Part shown: piece after piece, positions 9,231-18,800 of the stretch
Layout: each line of letters begins with the position of its first letter
Position numbering within the stretch: the first letter of the stretch is position 1
Notes under the pieces: model-generated
Database searches by the model: none
The model's input: only the letters and a program-made list of their open reading frames with translations
What the model was told of the DNA's origin: nothing
Source of the DNA: JANMGV01 sp037440405
GTDB taxonomy: Bacteria; Planctomycetota; Planctomycetia; Pirellulales; Pirellulaceae
DNA length: 64,000 nucleotides
Direction: 5' to 3'
NCBI GenBank assembly: GCA_037440405.1
Contig: JBBIUE010000004.1
Span: 35,045-99,044, forward strand
Translations under genes and position numbers: made by a program

Positions 9231-11257
9231 TACCATCGAGCGCGAACCACTGGCAGAAACGAAAATCGACGGCGGTGATTCTGGCCGCCGTCCTTTGGCT
9301 TTCGACCGGCTGCTCGTTATTGAGCCGTCTTCAGTTGGTGTTCACCTATGACACCCTAACTCTGGCGGCACCTTTGTATGAGATCTTGGCCGCTCCCGAT
9401 CATCAGGCACTTCTTTTTGTGCTGACAGCGACTGCAATAGCTTTTTCGGCGATTCGTGCAGCGAGAAAGCGATCCGAGTATTTTCCCAGCGGACTGATCT
9501 GTCTTTTCGTCGCAAGTTTCCCTCTCTTCATGGCCATTGCCCGATCAGTCAGTTTGCCTATGATGCCGGCTTCCATTTGGGAGTTGATTTGGTTCGCGTC
9601 ATTTTCAGGCATGGCGGTGGCGAAATTTGCTAGTTCCGACGAACCATTGCGCGTCCATGATTCAGGGAAGACTCGTAACCAATGGACCAATCATGGATGC
9701 ACTGCATTCGTGCTTCTCGCTTCATGCATGGCGACACTCTGGTGGTTTGGGCAGAGCCAGCGTTCCTACTTGAATTTTGAATTGGGATTTAACGACTTTG
9801 GGCACTTCATGCAGCGTGTGGCGAATTCGGCGGAGGGGCGCGGACTGCTCCTCGAAAGTCCAGTGCTGCCACCTTTTTGGGACCATTTCAATCCAGGTTT
9901 GTTGTTGCTCGTCCCTTTCTGGAAATTGTGGCCGCACGTCGAATGGATCTTTGCTATTCAAGCGGGATGTTTGGCAATGTCTGCGATACTGGTTTATTCG
10001 ATCACCAAACGAAATGGACTGGCCCCACAGACCGGCTTGTGTTGGGCGTGCGTCTGGCTATTGCAACCTTCTTTGGGGCAGATGAATCTGGCATACACCT
10101 ACGGATGGCACCCGATCTCGATGGCGATTCCGTTCCTGCTCGGGGCGTATCGACTTCAAATGAGTGGTCAAGGTGGATTCGCTTTGGCATCACTGGTGCT
10201 TGCCATGTCGTTTGAGGAAGGTGTCATTGCTGTGGTTGGCTGTTTTGCTGCGGCGATGGGATTGAGGGCTATGTGGATGGAGCGAACGTCGGACAAGAAA
10301 GTGATGGAACTTCACGGCATCGAGAGACTACGGCCGGCCGTGTGGTTTCGATTGTTCTTGGCGAGTGCGATCACTTTCGTCATCGTCTATCGATTCAGCG
10401 GACTGGCCGAATTCCAAACGGCGCGTTTTGCATCGCTGGGAACAACGCCGTTGCAAATCCTGTTATCTCCTTTTTTGCGGCCCGGAGTTTTTTGGCATGA
10501 TTTCTTTCGTGAACGGAACTTCATTTTCACGATGCTGCTCTGCGTTCCGCTTTTCCTTCCGGCGTTATGGCGATCGCATTGGCATCTGCTAGCGATATCC
10601 TTGCCGATGGGAGTACTTTGGTTGTGGCAACACTTGCCGGCGCAAAGCATCGCTTTTCAGTATTCAAGCACGCTCCTTCCTGTATTGATCTTGGCAGCGA
10701 TCGACGGAGGAATGAGGAAGGGCGTAACAACGCAAAGGAATCGAATGGCGATTCTGAGCAAGGTGTTTTGCGGTGGAAGTTCGACAAGCTGCTCTATAGG
10801 CGCTGTTCTAACTTGTTGGGTCCTCAGCTTCTACGTGGGGCAGATGCCATGGAGTCGCCCAACGTTGCCCGAAGTAACGGCGAAGACGTACGGTCTGGGT
10901 GAACCTACACCGAGGCGGTATGATCGCGAGGACGGAACCTGGCTTCATCGCCAGATCGACCGAGTGCGAGCCGATCGACCTCGCGTTCTTGCGACTGGAC
11001 GGATTGCGTCGCATTTCGTGGGCATGCCGGACATCGAAACGGTAGGACAATTCTGGCAGCGTTATGAACAGCTGGCGTCTCTTGATGACGCTGGAGGATC
11101 GCCAGTTCGCCGATTCGATATTGTGATTGTTGATTTGTTGGAATCGTTTCAGCAATCGAAGGAAGAAACGAGTCGACTCGTTCAAGAGGCACTGAAAAAT
11201 GGTTTTATACAAACGGAAAACCGCTTCGATATCGTTTTTCTCAGTAGAAGTCGGTGA
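9227..11257 (+). CDS. DUF2079-like polytopic membrane protein
   Basis: A membrane protein of about 676 residues. The TTG at 9227 overlaps the preceding TGA as TTGA, suggesting translational coupling. An earlier in-frame TTG at 9176 would lie inside the upstream gene. Roughly a dozen hydrophobic segments are spread over the first 560 residues, and a soluble tail of about 120 residues follows. The segment FWDHFNPGLLLLVPFWKLWP resembles the conserved HFSP-type motif of DUF2079, a family thought to be related to GT-C glycosyltransferases. Function is not established. Pairing with a secreted esterase suggests an envelope carbohydrate role, which is only inference. Confidence 0.75.
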   Translation: MIPSSANHWQKRKSTAVILAAVLWLSTGCSLLSRLQLVFTYDTLTLAAPLYEILAAPDHQALLFVLTATAIAFSAIRAARKRSEYFPSGLICLFVASFPLFMAIARSVSLPMMPASIWELIWFASFSGMAVAKFASSDEPLRVHDSGKTRNQWTNHGCTAFVLLASCMATLWWFGQSQRSYLNFELGFNDFGHFMQRVANSAEGRGLLLESPVLPPFWDHFNPGLLLLVPFWKLWPHVEWIFAIQAGCLAMSAILVYSITKRNGLAPQTGLCWACVWLLQPSLGQMNLAYTYGWHPISMAIPFLLGAYRLQMSGQGGFALASLVLAMSFEEGVIAVVGCFAAAMGLRAMWMERTSDKKVMELHGIERLRPAVWFRLFLASAITFVIVYRFSGLAEFQTARFASLGTTPLQILLSPFLRPGVFWHDFFRERNFIFTMLLCVPLFLPALWRSHWHLLAISLPMGVLWLWQHLPAQSIAFQYSSTLLPVLILAAIDGGMRKGVTTQRNRMAILSKVFCGGSSTSCSIGAVLTCWVLSFYVGQMPWSRPTLPEVTAKTYGLGEPTPRRYDREDGTWLHRQIDRVRADRPRVLATGRIASHFVGMPDIETVGQFWQRYEQLASLDDAGGSPVRRFDIVIVDLLESFQQSKEETSRLVQEALKNGFIQTENRFDIVFLSRSR

Positions 11258-11526
11258 GCTTTCGACTACCGGATTTTCAGAATGAGCGTAAAATGAACTC
11301 ATCGTGTGAGGCGAACGGCATGTGAGCATCTATCTGCCCGATACGTTACAGGGGAACAGACGTTCATCCTACGTCCAGGCAGCGTTATGATTGGGGAAAC
11401 CATTCTCATCTGCCTCTCGCATCCAGTTCCTTGGAATCGGTCGATGAACCGATACTCCTCTTGCAGGATTGATTTCTAGCCCGCAATTATCAGAGCGTGA
11501 TCGGAACGAGGGAGACAAGAATCGAG

Positions 11527-12312
11527 ATGCTTGCCAAACGAGTGATACCTTGTCTCGACGTTGATCGCGGTCGCGTCGTGAAGGGAACGAAGTTTGTCGA
11601 GCTTCGAGATGCGGGTGACCCGGTCGAGGTCGCGTTACGTTACGAAAACGAGGGTGCGGACGAGCTGGTTTTTCTCGATATCACTGCCAGCCATGAAGCT
11701 CGTTCGATTATGATAGAGGTGGTTCGTCGGACAGCGGAAGTGGTTTTCATGCCGCTGACCGTTGGCGGCGGAATAAATTCGTTGGAACAGATTCGGGAAC
11801 TGCTTCGGGCGGGTTGCGACAAAGTATCGCTGAATTCTGCAGCTTGTCGCGATCCTGAGTTCGTTCGACGCGCGGCAGATCGGTTTGGTAGTCAATGCAT
11901 CGTTGTGAACATCGATCCGAAACGAATTCCAGGAGACAGCGGTGAACGATGGGAAGTTTTCAGTCACGGTGGGCGCGTTTCGACGGGACTCGAAGCAGTC
12001 GCTTGGGCGAGGCAAGTCGAATCGCTTGGCGCCGGAGAAATCGTGCTGACCTGCATGGATCGCGACGGAACAAAAGATGGTTACGACATAGAGATGACGA
12101 GAACGATTAGCGAAGCGGTATCGATTCCCGTCGTTGCAAGCGGCGGTGCGGGACGGCCCGAGCATCTAGCCGATGTCATCGAGCTTGGAAAGGCCGATGC
12201 GGCGCTCGCGGCAAGCATTTTTCACTTCGGCGAATTCACTATTTTGGAAACGAAACAGCTTATGCAGCGGCGAGGAATTGCAGTACGCATTCCTCAGCTT
12301 GCGAATCACTGA
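11527..12312 (+). CDS. hisF: Imidazole glycerol phosphate synthase, cyclase subunit
   Basis: A 261-residue TIM-barrel enzyme. The open frame begins at 11497, but the family's N-terminus (LAKRVIPCLDVDRGRVVKG) starts at the ATG at 11527. HisF cyclises PRFAR with HisH-supplied ammonia to give IGP and AICAR. The two catalytic aspartates are seen in CLDVD and in VVNIDPKR. The phosphate-binding motifs VGGGI and ASGGAG are also present, as is LTCMDRDGTKDGYD. No other his gene, including hisH, is in the window, so the histidine genes seem dispersed. It ends 16 bases before pilT. Confidence 0.96.
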   Translation: MLAKRVIPCLDVDRGRVVKGTKFVELRDAGDPVEVALRYENEGADELVFLDITASHEARSIMIEVVRRTAEVVFMPLTVGGGINSLEQIRELLRAGCDKVSLNSAACRDPEFVRRAADRFGSQCIVVNIDPKRIPGDSGERWEVFSHGGRVSTGLEAVAWARQVESLGAGEIVLTCMDRDGTKDGYDIEMTRTISEAVSIPVVASGGAGRPEHLADVIELGKADAALAASIFHFGEFTILETKQLMQRRGIAVRIPQLANH

Positions 12313-12328
12313 GAAGGAAGTTTCATTT

Positions 12329-13504
12329 ATGGCGGCACCAGAACGAGATAATTCCGTTGCGTCCTCGATCGATCGATTGACCAGTTCGCTGCTCCAAAAG
12401 CGAAAGGAACTGGAAGTCGATAAGATTTTTCGCGCCCTGGTCAAGTTGGAGGGGAGCGACTTGCACATGAAGGTCGGCAATCCTCCGATTGTTCGTGTGC
12501 ATGGTGAACTTCGACCGTTAAATCGTCCTCCCATCGATAATGAAGAGATGGTGCGTTTGTTGGTTCCGATGTTGGACGATCGAGCTAGGCGAATCTTTGA
12601 AGAGGATGGGGGGGCCGACTTCGCCTATGTCGTCGACGTTGATGGCGTCAATTGGCGGTTCCGCGTGAACATGCTCAAGCAGTTGGGCAAGATCGGCTTG
12701 GTCGCACGCCGCGTCAACAACCACATTCCGAATTTTGAAGGGCTACACTTGCCTCCAATCATGGAGGAGCTTTGTAAGTATGACCAGGGCATGATTTTGC
12801 TTGCCGGCGTGACGGGATCCGGAAAAAGCACGACCATCGCCTCGATGTTGAATTGGATCAACCGGAACTATCGAAAGCACGTCTTGACCTTGGAGGATCC
12901 GATCGAGTTTGTGTTCACCGAGGACAAGTGCTTGATCAACCAGCGCGAAGTTGGCATGGATGTTCGCAATTTCGAGATCGGAATGAAACACGCGGTGCGC
13001 GAAGACCCGGACATCATTTTGGTTGGTGAGATGCGCGACCAAGAGACTTTTATGACGGCTATCCACGCCGCCGAAACAGGACATCTCGTTTTTGGCACGA
13101 TTCATGCCTCGAGCTCTCCTACAACGATTGGTCGAATCCTCGACCTGTTCCCGGAAGAAATGCACGGTGCCATTCGCAATGCGATTGCCTTTAACATGAA
13201 GGGGATCATCGCCCAGAAACTGCTAAGGTCAATCAAGCCGGGAGTTGGACGAGTGCCGACTTGCGAGATCATGACGTTTACCCCAATGATTCGAAAACTG
13301 GTTCTCGAAGGCCATGACGAAAAGCTTGGAGATGCCATCCGGATCGGTGCCGCTGAAGGGATGCAAGATTTTACAATGAGTCTGAAACAGCTTGTCGATG
13401 AAGAATTGATCGACCGCCCGACCGCGTTCGAAGTCGCTCCAAACAAGGATGCCTTGAAAATGGCGCTCAAGGGCATCAACGTCAGCCAGCCAGGCATCAT
13501 CTAG
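12329..13504 (+). CDS. pilT: PilT-family twitching/retraction ATPase
   Basis: A 391-residue secretion-ATPase-superfamily hexamer protein, started at the ATG at 12329 (the frame itself runs further upstream into hisF). Walker A is GVTGSGKSTT. An Asp box (LEDPIEF), Walker B (PDIILVGEMRD, including the catalytic Glu) and the His box (GHLVFGTIHA) are all intact, and the C-terminal region AFNMKGIIAQKLL matches the PilT retraction motif AIRNLIREGK region only loosely. PilT drives type IV pilus depolymerisation at the inner membrane. The next gene is a PilB/GspE-like protein with destroyed ATPase motifs, so this intact ATPase may power a shared complex. The family call is firm; PilT versus PilU is not resolved. 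Confidence 0.9.
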   Translation: MAAPERDNSVASSIDRLTSSLLQKRKELEVDKIFRALVKLEGSDLHMKVGNPPIVRVHGELRPLNRPPIDNEEMVRLLVPMLDDRARRIFEEDGGADFAYVVDVDGVNWRFRVNMLKQLGKIGLVARRVNNHIPNFEGLHLPPIMEELCKYDQGMILLAGVTGSGKSTTIASMLNWINRNYRKHVLTLEDPIEFVFTEDKCLINQREVGMDVRNFEIGMKHAVREDPDIILVGEMRDQETFMTAIHAAETGHLVFGTIHASSSPTTIGRILDLFPEEMHGAIRNAIAFNMKGIIAQKLLRSIKPGVGRVPTCEIMTFTPMIRKLVLEGHDEKLGDAIRIGAAEGMQDFTMSLKQLVDEELIDRPTAFEVAPNKDALKMALKGINVSQPGII

Positions 13505-13550
13505 ATCATTGCAAACTTGCTGTGTCCCTCTCGTCGCGTTTTGCAATCAG
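13505..13550 (+). terminator. Inverted repeat after pilT
   Basis: ATTGCAAA at 13508-13515 is perfectly complementary to TTTGCAAT at 13540-13547, giving an 8-bp stem with a loop of about 24 bases directly after the pilT stop. There is no U-tract, so it is at best a 3'-end stabilising hairpin or a weak terminator between pilT and the next gene. Confidence 0.3.
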
Positions 13551-13648
13551 GGTGGCCAGACTAAAATAGATGGCGATCGTTTCGCGGTCCGATTGTTGAA
13601 AATGAAGGTGTTTGATTCGAACCCCATGGAATTTTGAGAACTTGAGTT

Positions 13649-15001
13649 ATGGCGACGAAAAAGAAACCGGAAAAAGCGGGTTTGGATCCTCTGGCTGCTC
13701 CCGCTATTCCGATCGACTACAAATTAAGTGCGTACAGCAAGGACGAGGCGCAGGGGGTGATGATTGCCGTTCGCCAGCTTCCCGGGCACACCATTGCTTC
13801 GGGTTTGTTGGCGAAAGCCCTTACCGAACGGGTTGACCGCATCCTAATGGATTTCACGGCGCAGGGAGTGGCGATTCGATTTCGAGTCGATGGCGTATGG
13901 GAGGCGATGCCTCCGCTCGATCGTGCCATGGGCGATTCGACACTTGTCGTCTTCAAGCGTATGAGCGGCATGAATCCAACGGAACGCCGCGCAAAACAAG
14001 TGGGTAAGTTTGGTGCAGTTGCAGCAGGTACTGACTGGATCATCGAGTGCATGAGTCAAGGCGTACCGACGGGTGAGCGAGTCTTGATCACCATCGATCC
14101 AAAAAAGGTCGTTCTCAAAACGCTGACCGACTTGGGTATGCGCGAGAAGATGCAGGAGTCGTTGAAGTCCTATTTGAATGGGAATAACGGGATCGCCGTC
14201 ATCAGCGGGCCGCCGGGGCACGGTTTGCCGACAACTTGGCGAGTTGCTTTGGAAGCCGCCGATAAATTCGTTCGCGACTACGTCTCCTTTGAAGATAAAG
14301 CTGACCCGGATCCGGAAATCATCAACGTGACGAAGAACGTCATAGATCTGGCTGGAGGACAGAACCCGGTTCAGATCTTAGAGAAAGCGCTGTTGAAACA
14401 GCCAGATTGCATCATCGTGAGTAAATTCTTCCCGCCAACATTTATGGAAATGGTGCTCGCAGAGATTCAAAATCACGGCAAGCACGCCATTTTGAAAGTC
14501 GGAGCCACCGATGCTGCTGACGCAATCATTCAATTGATCACGACCTATAAAAAGCAAGTCAAAGATATTCTCGGCAAATTGCAGGTCGTGTTGAATCAGC
14601 GATTGGTCCGACGACTGTGCGAAAAATGTCGGCAGCCGCTGGCACCGTCGCCTCAACTCTTGCAGAACCTTGGAATTCCGGCGGGCCGCGTGCGGCAGTT
14701 GTATCAGCCATTCATTTTGCCCCCTCCTGAGCAAAGGGTCGACGCCAAGGGGAACCCGATTGAGATTCCCATTTGCCCCCGATGCAAAGGGCGCGGATAC
14801 TATGGCCGGATGGCCATTTTTGAGTTATTGGTTGTCAACGACGCCATTCGAAAAACGATCCTCAAGAACCCGACAGCCGAAGCCATTCGCACGGAAGCTC
14901 TTCGACAGGGGCACAGCAGCTTCAAAGAGGAATGTATACTCGCGTTCGCGCTCGGCCATACTTCTTATCAAGAACTTCAGAGAATGCTGCAGGGGAAGTA
15001 A
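13649..15001 (+). CDS. PilB/GspE-family protein with degenerate ATPase site (pseudo-ATPase)
   Basis: A 450-residue full-length member of the GspE/PilB family, lacking the N-terminal N1/MshEN domain. The N2 domain (residues 45-160) and the C-terminal zinc-ribbon (CEKC at about 324-327, CPRCKGRGYYGR further on) and the closing FELLVVNDAIRKTI region are well conserved. The ATPase core is not. Walker A reads GPPGHGLPTT at 187-196 (canonical GPTGSGKTTT, Lys replaced by Leu). Walker B reads PDCIIVSKFFPP (canonical PDIIMVGEIRD, catalytic Glu replaced by Lys). The His-box LHTNDA reads VGATDA. The frame is intact over its whole length, so this looks like a maintained pseudoenzyme rather than a decaying gene. 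It follows an intact pilT. Confidence 0.85.
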   Translation: MATKKKPEKAGLDPLAAPAIPIDYKLSAYSKDEAQGVMIAVRQLPGHTIASGLLAKALTERVDRILMDFTAQGVAIRFRVDGVWEAMPPLDRAMGDSTLVVFKRMSGMNPTERRAKQVGKFGAVAAGTDWIIECMSQGVPTGERVLITIDPKKVVLKTLTDLGMREKMQESLKSYLNGNNGIAVISGPPGHGLPTTWRVALEAADKFVRDYVSFEDKADPDPEIINVTKNVIDLAGGQNPVQILEKALLKQPDCIIVSKFFPPTFMEMVLAEIQNHGKHAILKVGATDAADAIIQLITTYKKQVKDILGKLQVVLNQRLVRRLCEKCRQPLAPSPQLLQNLGIPAGRVRQLYQPFILPPPEQRVDAKGNPIEIPICPRCKGRGYYGRMAIFELLVVNDAIRKTILKNPTAEAIRTEALRQGHSSFKEECILAFALGHTSYQELQRMLQGK

Positions 15002-15095
15002 ACTTTTACGCGGTGAGACACGTAGTTCGCAATTGGTAGGCATTGCGATTTGCGATCAACGAAAATTCACCGCCTTATCTTCGGAGAACATGGTC

Positions 15096-15809
15096 ATGAC
15101 GAACATCACAATTAATTCTGAGTACGATCCCGAACTCGCTGGTCCAGAAATGCAGTTTTCGCCACTCGCATTGGCAGCGTTTTGCTTCGGACTTCTAAGC
15201 GTTTTTGCTTTGGTCTCGGTCAAGATGTCGATTCTCGGAGTCTTGGCCGTGATTCTCGGGTTTCTTCCTCTCATTTCGGCAAATCGGTGGAATCTGTCGA
15301 GCCGTTCGATCATGTTGGCGCTCATTGCGACCTCGTGTGGACTTTGCTTCACTTGTTGGTCATTCGCTCGTCAGCAACTTTTTAATCAACGTCTGGAGCG
15401 CCAAGCAATCACGTTCGCTCTGGATTACTTCGAAATTCTTAAGCGAGGTGACTTGGACTTGGCCTTTCGAATGGGGATGGATCTTGACAGGCTCGATAAT
15501 GCCGAGAAAGAAGATCCGAGCATGTACAACACGGTGGAAGCTGCACAGATCACGCGGTCCGGATTTGTCAATAACCCAGCCAGGCGCGAGGTCACGGATC
15601 GTGGTGCTCTTGGAGACTGGCAGTTCGTAAGATCGACCGGTGTCCGGAAGGAAGCACAAGGGTACTTTGTACGTCTGGTCTTTCAAGACAAGTCCAAAAG
15701 TAATCCTCGTTCCGTTGCCATCATGATGATGCGAGAGAACGCTAGGAAAGACGAAACGAAGATGTATTATTGGTCGATCGCAGGAATGGAATTGGAAGAC
15801 CAAGCGTAA
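15096..15809 (+). CDS. Small membrane protein following the PilB-like gene
   Basis: A 237-residue protein of unknown function. GGAG at 15083 is nine bases before the ATG at 15096, and an ATG at 15090 is the alternative. Residues 20-95 contain two or three hydrophobic segments (ALAAFCFGLLSVFALVSV, ILGVLAVILGFLPLIS, SIMLALIATSCGLCFTCW), resembling the DUF4190 fold. The rest is a soluble domain of about 140 residues with mixed alpha/beta pattern. A gap of 94 bases separates it from the pseudo-ATPase gene and 16 bases from putA. It could belong to the PilT/PilB-like unit or be independent. Confidence 0.7.
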   Translation: MTNITINSEYDPELAGPEMQFSPLALAAFCFGLLSVFALVSVKMSILGVLAVILGFLPLISANRWNLSSRSIMLALIATSCGLCFTCWSFARQQLFNQRLERQAITFALDYFEILKRGDLDLAFRMGMDLDRLDNAEKEDPSMYNTVEAAQITRSGFVNNPARREVTDRGALGDWQFVRSTGVRKEAQGYFVRLVFQDKSKSNPRSVAIMMMRENARKDETKMYYWSIAGMELEDQA

Positions 15810-15825
15810 TCAACGACAGATTCTC

Positions 15826-18800
15826 ATGAACAAAATCTCCGGTTCGGACGGTACGCTGACAACTACCCCTATTGGTTGTTTTGACCGATGGCTGCGCGAG
15901 AACGAATCTCTGAAGGAGGTACCTTCCGAATCGAGGCGGGTCGAAGCAGCTTTGGAACTTGCAAAGCTGCTCCAAGAGCGAGCGATGGAGTTGCAAACGC
16001 CGGCAGAACGTCGCCAGCAGGCTGAATTGGATCGAATGATCCAGCATCCACAGGATAAAGCGACTCTGATGCAGATGACCGATCAGGGGTTCCGAAGCAA
16101 TTCGGCGGATCGGATCGTCGACCAGATGGTACACATTCTCGACGTGCAAGGGGTGCCTCGATTCTTTAGTCCATTTGATCGAACGCTGCTGAAGGGATTT
16201 CAGAGCTTCGGAGAATATCTGCCTGGAGTCGCTGTCCCTTTAGTCAAGGAGAAGATGCGCAAAGAGACCGCCAACGTCATTCTGCCAGCGGAACGAGACA
16301 TGCTCTGCCACCATTTGATGGAACGGCGAAGCGATGGGCTAAGAATGAACGTCAACTTTCTGGGTGAAGCCATTTTAGGAGAACAGGAAGCTCGCCGTCG
16401 CCTCGAAAATTATCTCGAGGCATTGCAATGGCCCGCGATCGAATGCGTCTCCGTCAAGATTTCCACCCTCTACTCACAGATTTCGACAATTGCCCGCCGT
16501 AATACTGTTGATGTCTTATGCGATCGACTCGAATTGCTGTATCGTGCTGCCGCCAAGGAATCGTATCAAAAAGCAGATGGGGAGTCTGTTCCCAAATTTG
16601 TCTACTTGGATATGGAAGAATATCGAGACATGAGGCTGACCGCCGAGGCCTTCATGAAGACATTGGATCGCCACGGACTAGAGCGAGTCATGGCTGGCAT
16701 TGCACTGCAGGCTTACATACCGGATTCCTTTCTTGTGCAACAGGAACTAACGGAATGGGCGATCCGTCGCATGCAGCGAGGCGGGACGCCAGCGACGATT
16801 CGAATTGTCAAAGGTGCCAACATGGAAATGGAGAGAGTCGAAGCCTCTCTTCGAGGTTGGCCACAAGCTCCCTACAAGCAAAAGATCGAAAGCGACGCCA
16901 ATTTCAAACGCATGCTCCACTACGGCATGAAGACCGAGAACTTGGCAGCGGTTCGGCTCGGCATCGCTTCGCACAATTTGTTCGATATGGCCTACGCTTT
17001 CACGCTGGCGTACCTAAGTCAGGCATTCGATCAGGTGCAATTCGAAATGCTGGAGGGCATGGCGAACCACCAGCGCCGTGCTCTTCAGGAACTTTGTCGG
17101 AATGTCCTTCTTTATGCACCCGCCTGTCGCCGCGAGGAATTCATCAACGCGATCGGTTACTTGATTCGTCGGCTCGATGAAAACACGGGCCCCGACAACT
17201 TTCTTCGTCATGCGTTCAAGATCAAAGCCGAAAGTGGGACTTGGAAACGACTGGAGAATGGATTCTTGCAGTCGCTGAACATGTCTGAAGAAGTTGCTTT
17301 GACTCCGAGGAGAACACAGAACCGAAATCAACCGCCGCTCCAGCCTCCTGCTCCAACACGTTGGCAAGACTATGTGAACGAACCGGACTCTGATTTCTCC
17401 CTACCGCACAACGGAGCTTGGGCCGAACAGATAATCGCTTCCTGGGAACCGCGACATGATGCCCATTGCACGGTAATTCCACTCAGCCTTGGTTCAGGTG
17501 AAGAAGCGGGGAATGGAGCTGAGTTTCGTTCGATGGATCCGTCTCGGCCCGGCGTGGTGGTGGCCTTGTACAATCAGGCATCCCCAGAGCAGATTAGTCG
17601 AGCCGTGGATGATGCCAACCGCGACGATGCTGGCTGGCGTCATTGGCCCGCCGAAGATCGTTACCGAATTCTTCGCCAAGTTGCTCAGGAGATTCGGGTG
17701 GCTCGCGGAGACCTCATTGGAGCCGCTCTGGCGGACGGTGGTAAGACGATTGCCGAAAGCGATCCCGAAGTGAGTGAAGCCGTCGACTTCGTTGAGTTCT
17801 ATGCGCGCTGTGCACTTGAATGCCAGCAGCAGGACTTAGGTTGCCAGCCCATGGGGATCGTGGTCGTGGTCAGTCCTTGGAATTTTCCGATTGCGATTCC
17901 TTGTGGAGGAATTGCTGCAGCGCTGGCGATGGGGAACTCGGTCATCCTCAAACCGGCATCGGACACGGTCCTTCCGGCTTGGGTGCTCTGTGAATGCTTT
18001 TGGCGCGCAGGTGTTCCTAGGTCCGCTCTGCAATTCTTACCCTGTTCAGGGACGGCTGCCGGCGATTATCTCCTGCCACGTCCCGAGGTGGGGACCGTGA
18101 TCCTGACTGGCGGGACGGAAACGGCTAAACGCATGTTGAGGAAAACGCCGAAGCTGCGGTTATTGGCAGAGACCGGTGGCAAGAATGCGACGATCGTCAG
18201 TAGTTTAAGCGATCGAGACTTGGCAATTAAAAACGTTCTTCACTCTGCGTTTTCGCACAGCGGGCAGAAATGTAGTGCGACTTCGCTGCTGCTCCTTGAA
18301 GAAGAAGTTTTTCACGATAGCTCATTTCGAGATCAGCTTGCGGATGCTGCTGCGAGCCTACAGGTCGGCAGCGCATGGGATTTATCGACTAAGATGGGGC
18401 CGCTCATTCGTCCTCCAGAAGGCGATCTCCTTCGTGGCCTGAAGGTGCTTGAGCATGGCGAATTTTGGGTCAATTTGCCGACGACTCGAGAATCGAACCC
18501 CTGTTTGTTTACACCAGGAATCAAGTGGAACGTTTCTCGTGGAAGCTTTACGCACACGACCGAACTGTTCGGCCCCGTACTCGGAGTCATGAAGTACAAG
18601 AAGCTTGGAGAAGCGATCGAGAGCGTCAATGAAACAGGTTACGGTTTGACGAGCGGTTTAGAGACCTTGGATGACCGGGAGCAAAAAATTTGGAAGGAGC
18701 GAATTCGTGCAGGTAATCTGTACATCAATCGCCCGACCACGGGAGCGATCGTACTCAGACAGCCATTTGGAGGCATGGGTAAAAGCGCGTTTGGACCGGG

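Noticed and set aside
18491..18515. GAATCGAACCC resembling a reverse tRNA T-loop
   Set aside because: It is within putA in a continuous coding frame, with no clover-leaf partner sequences.
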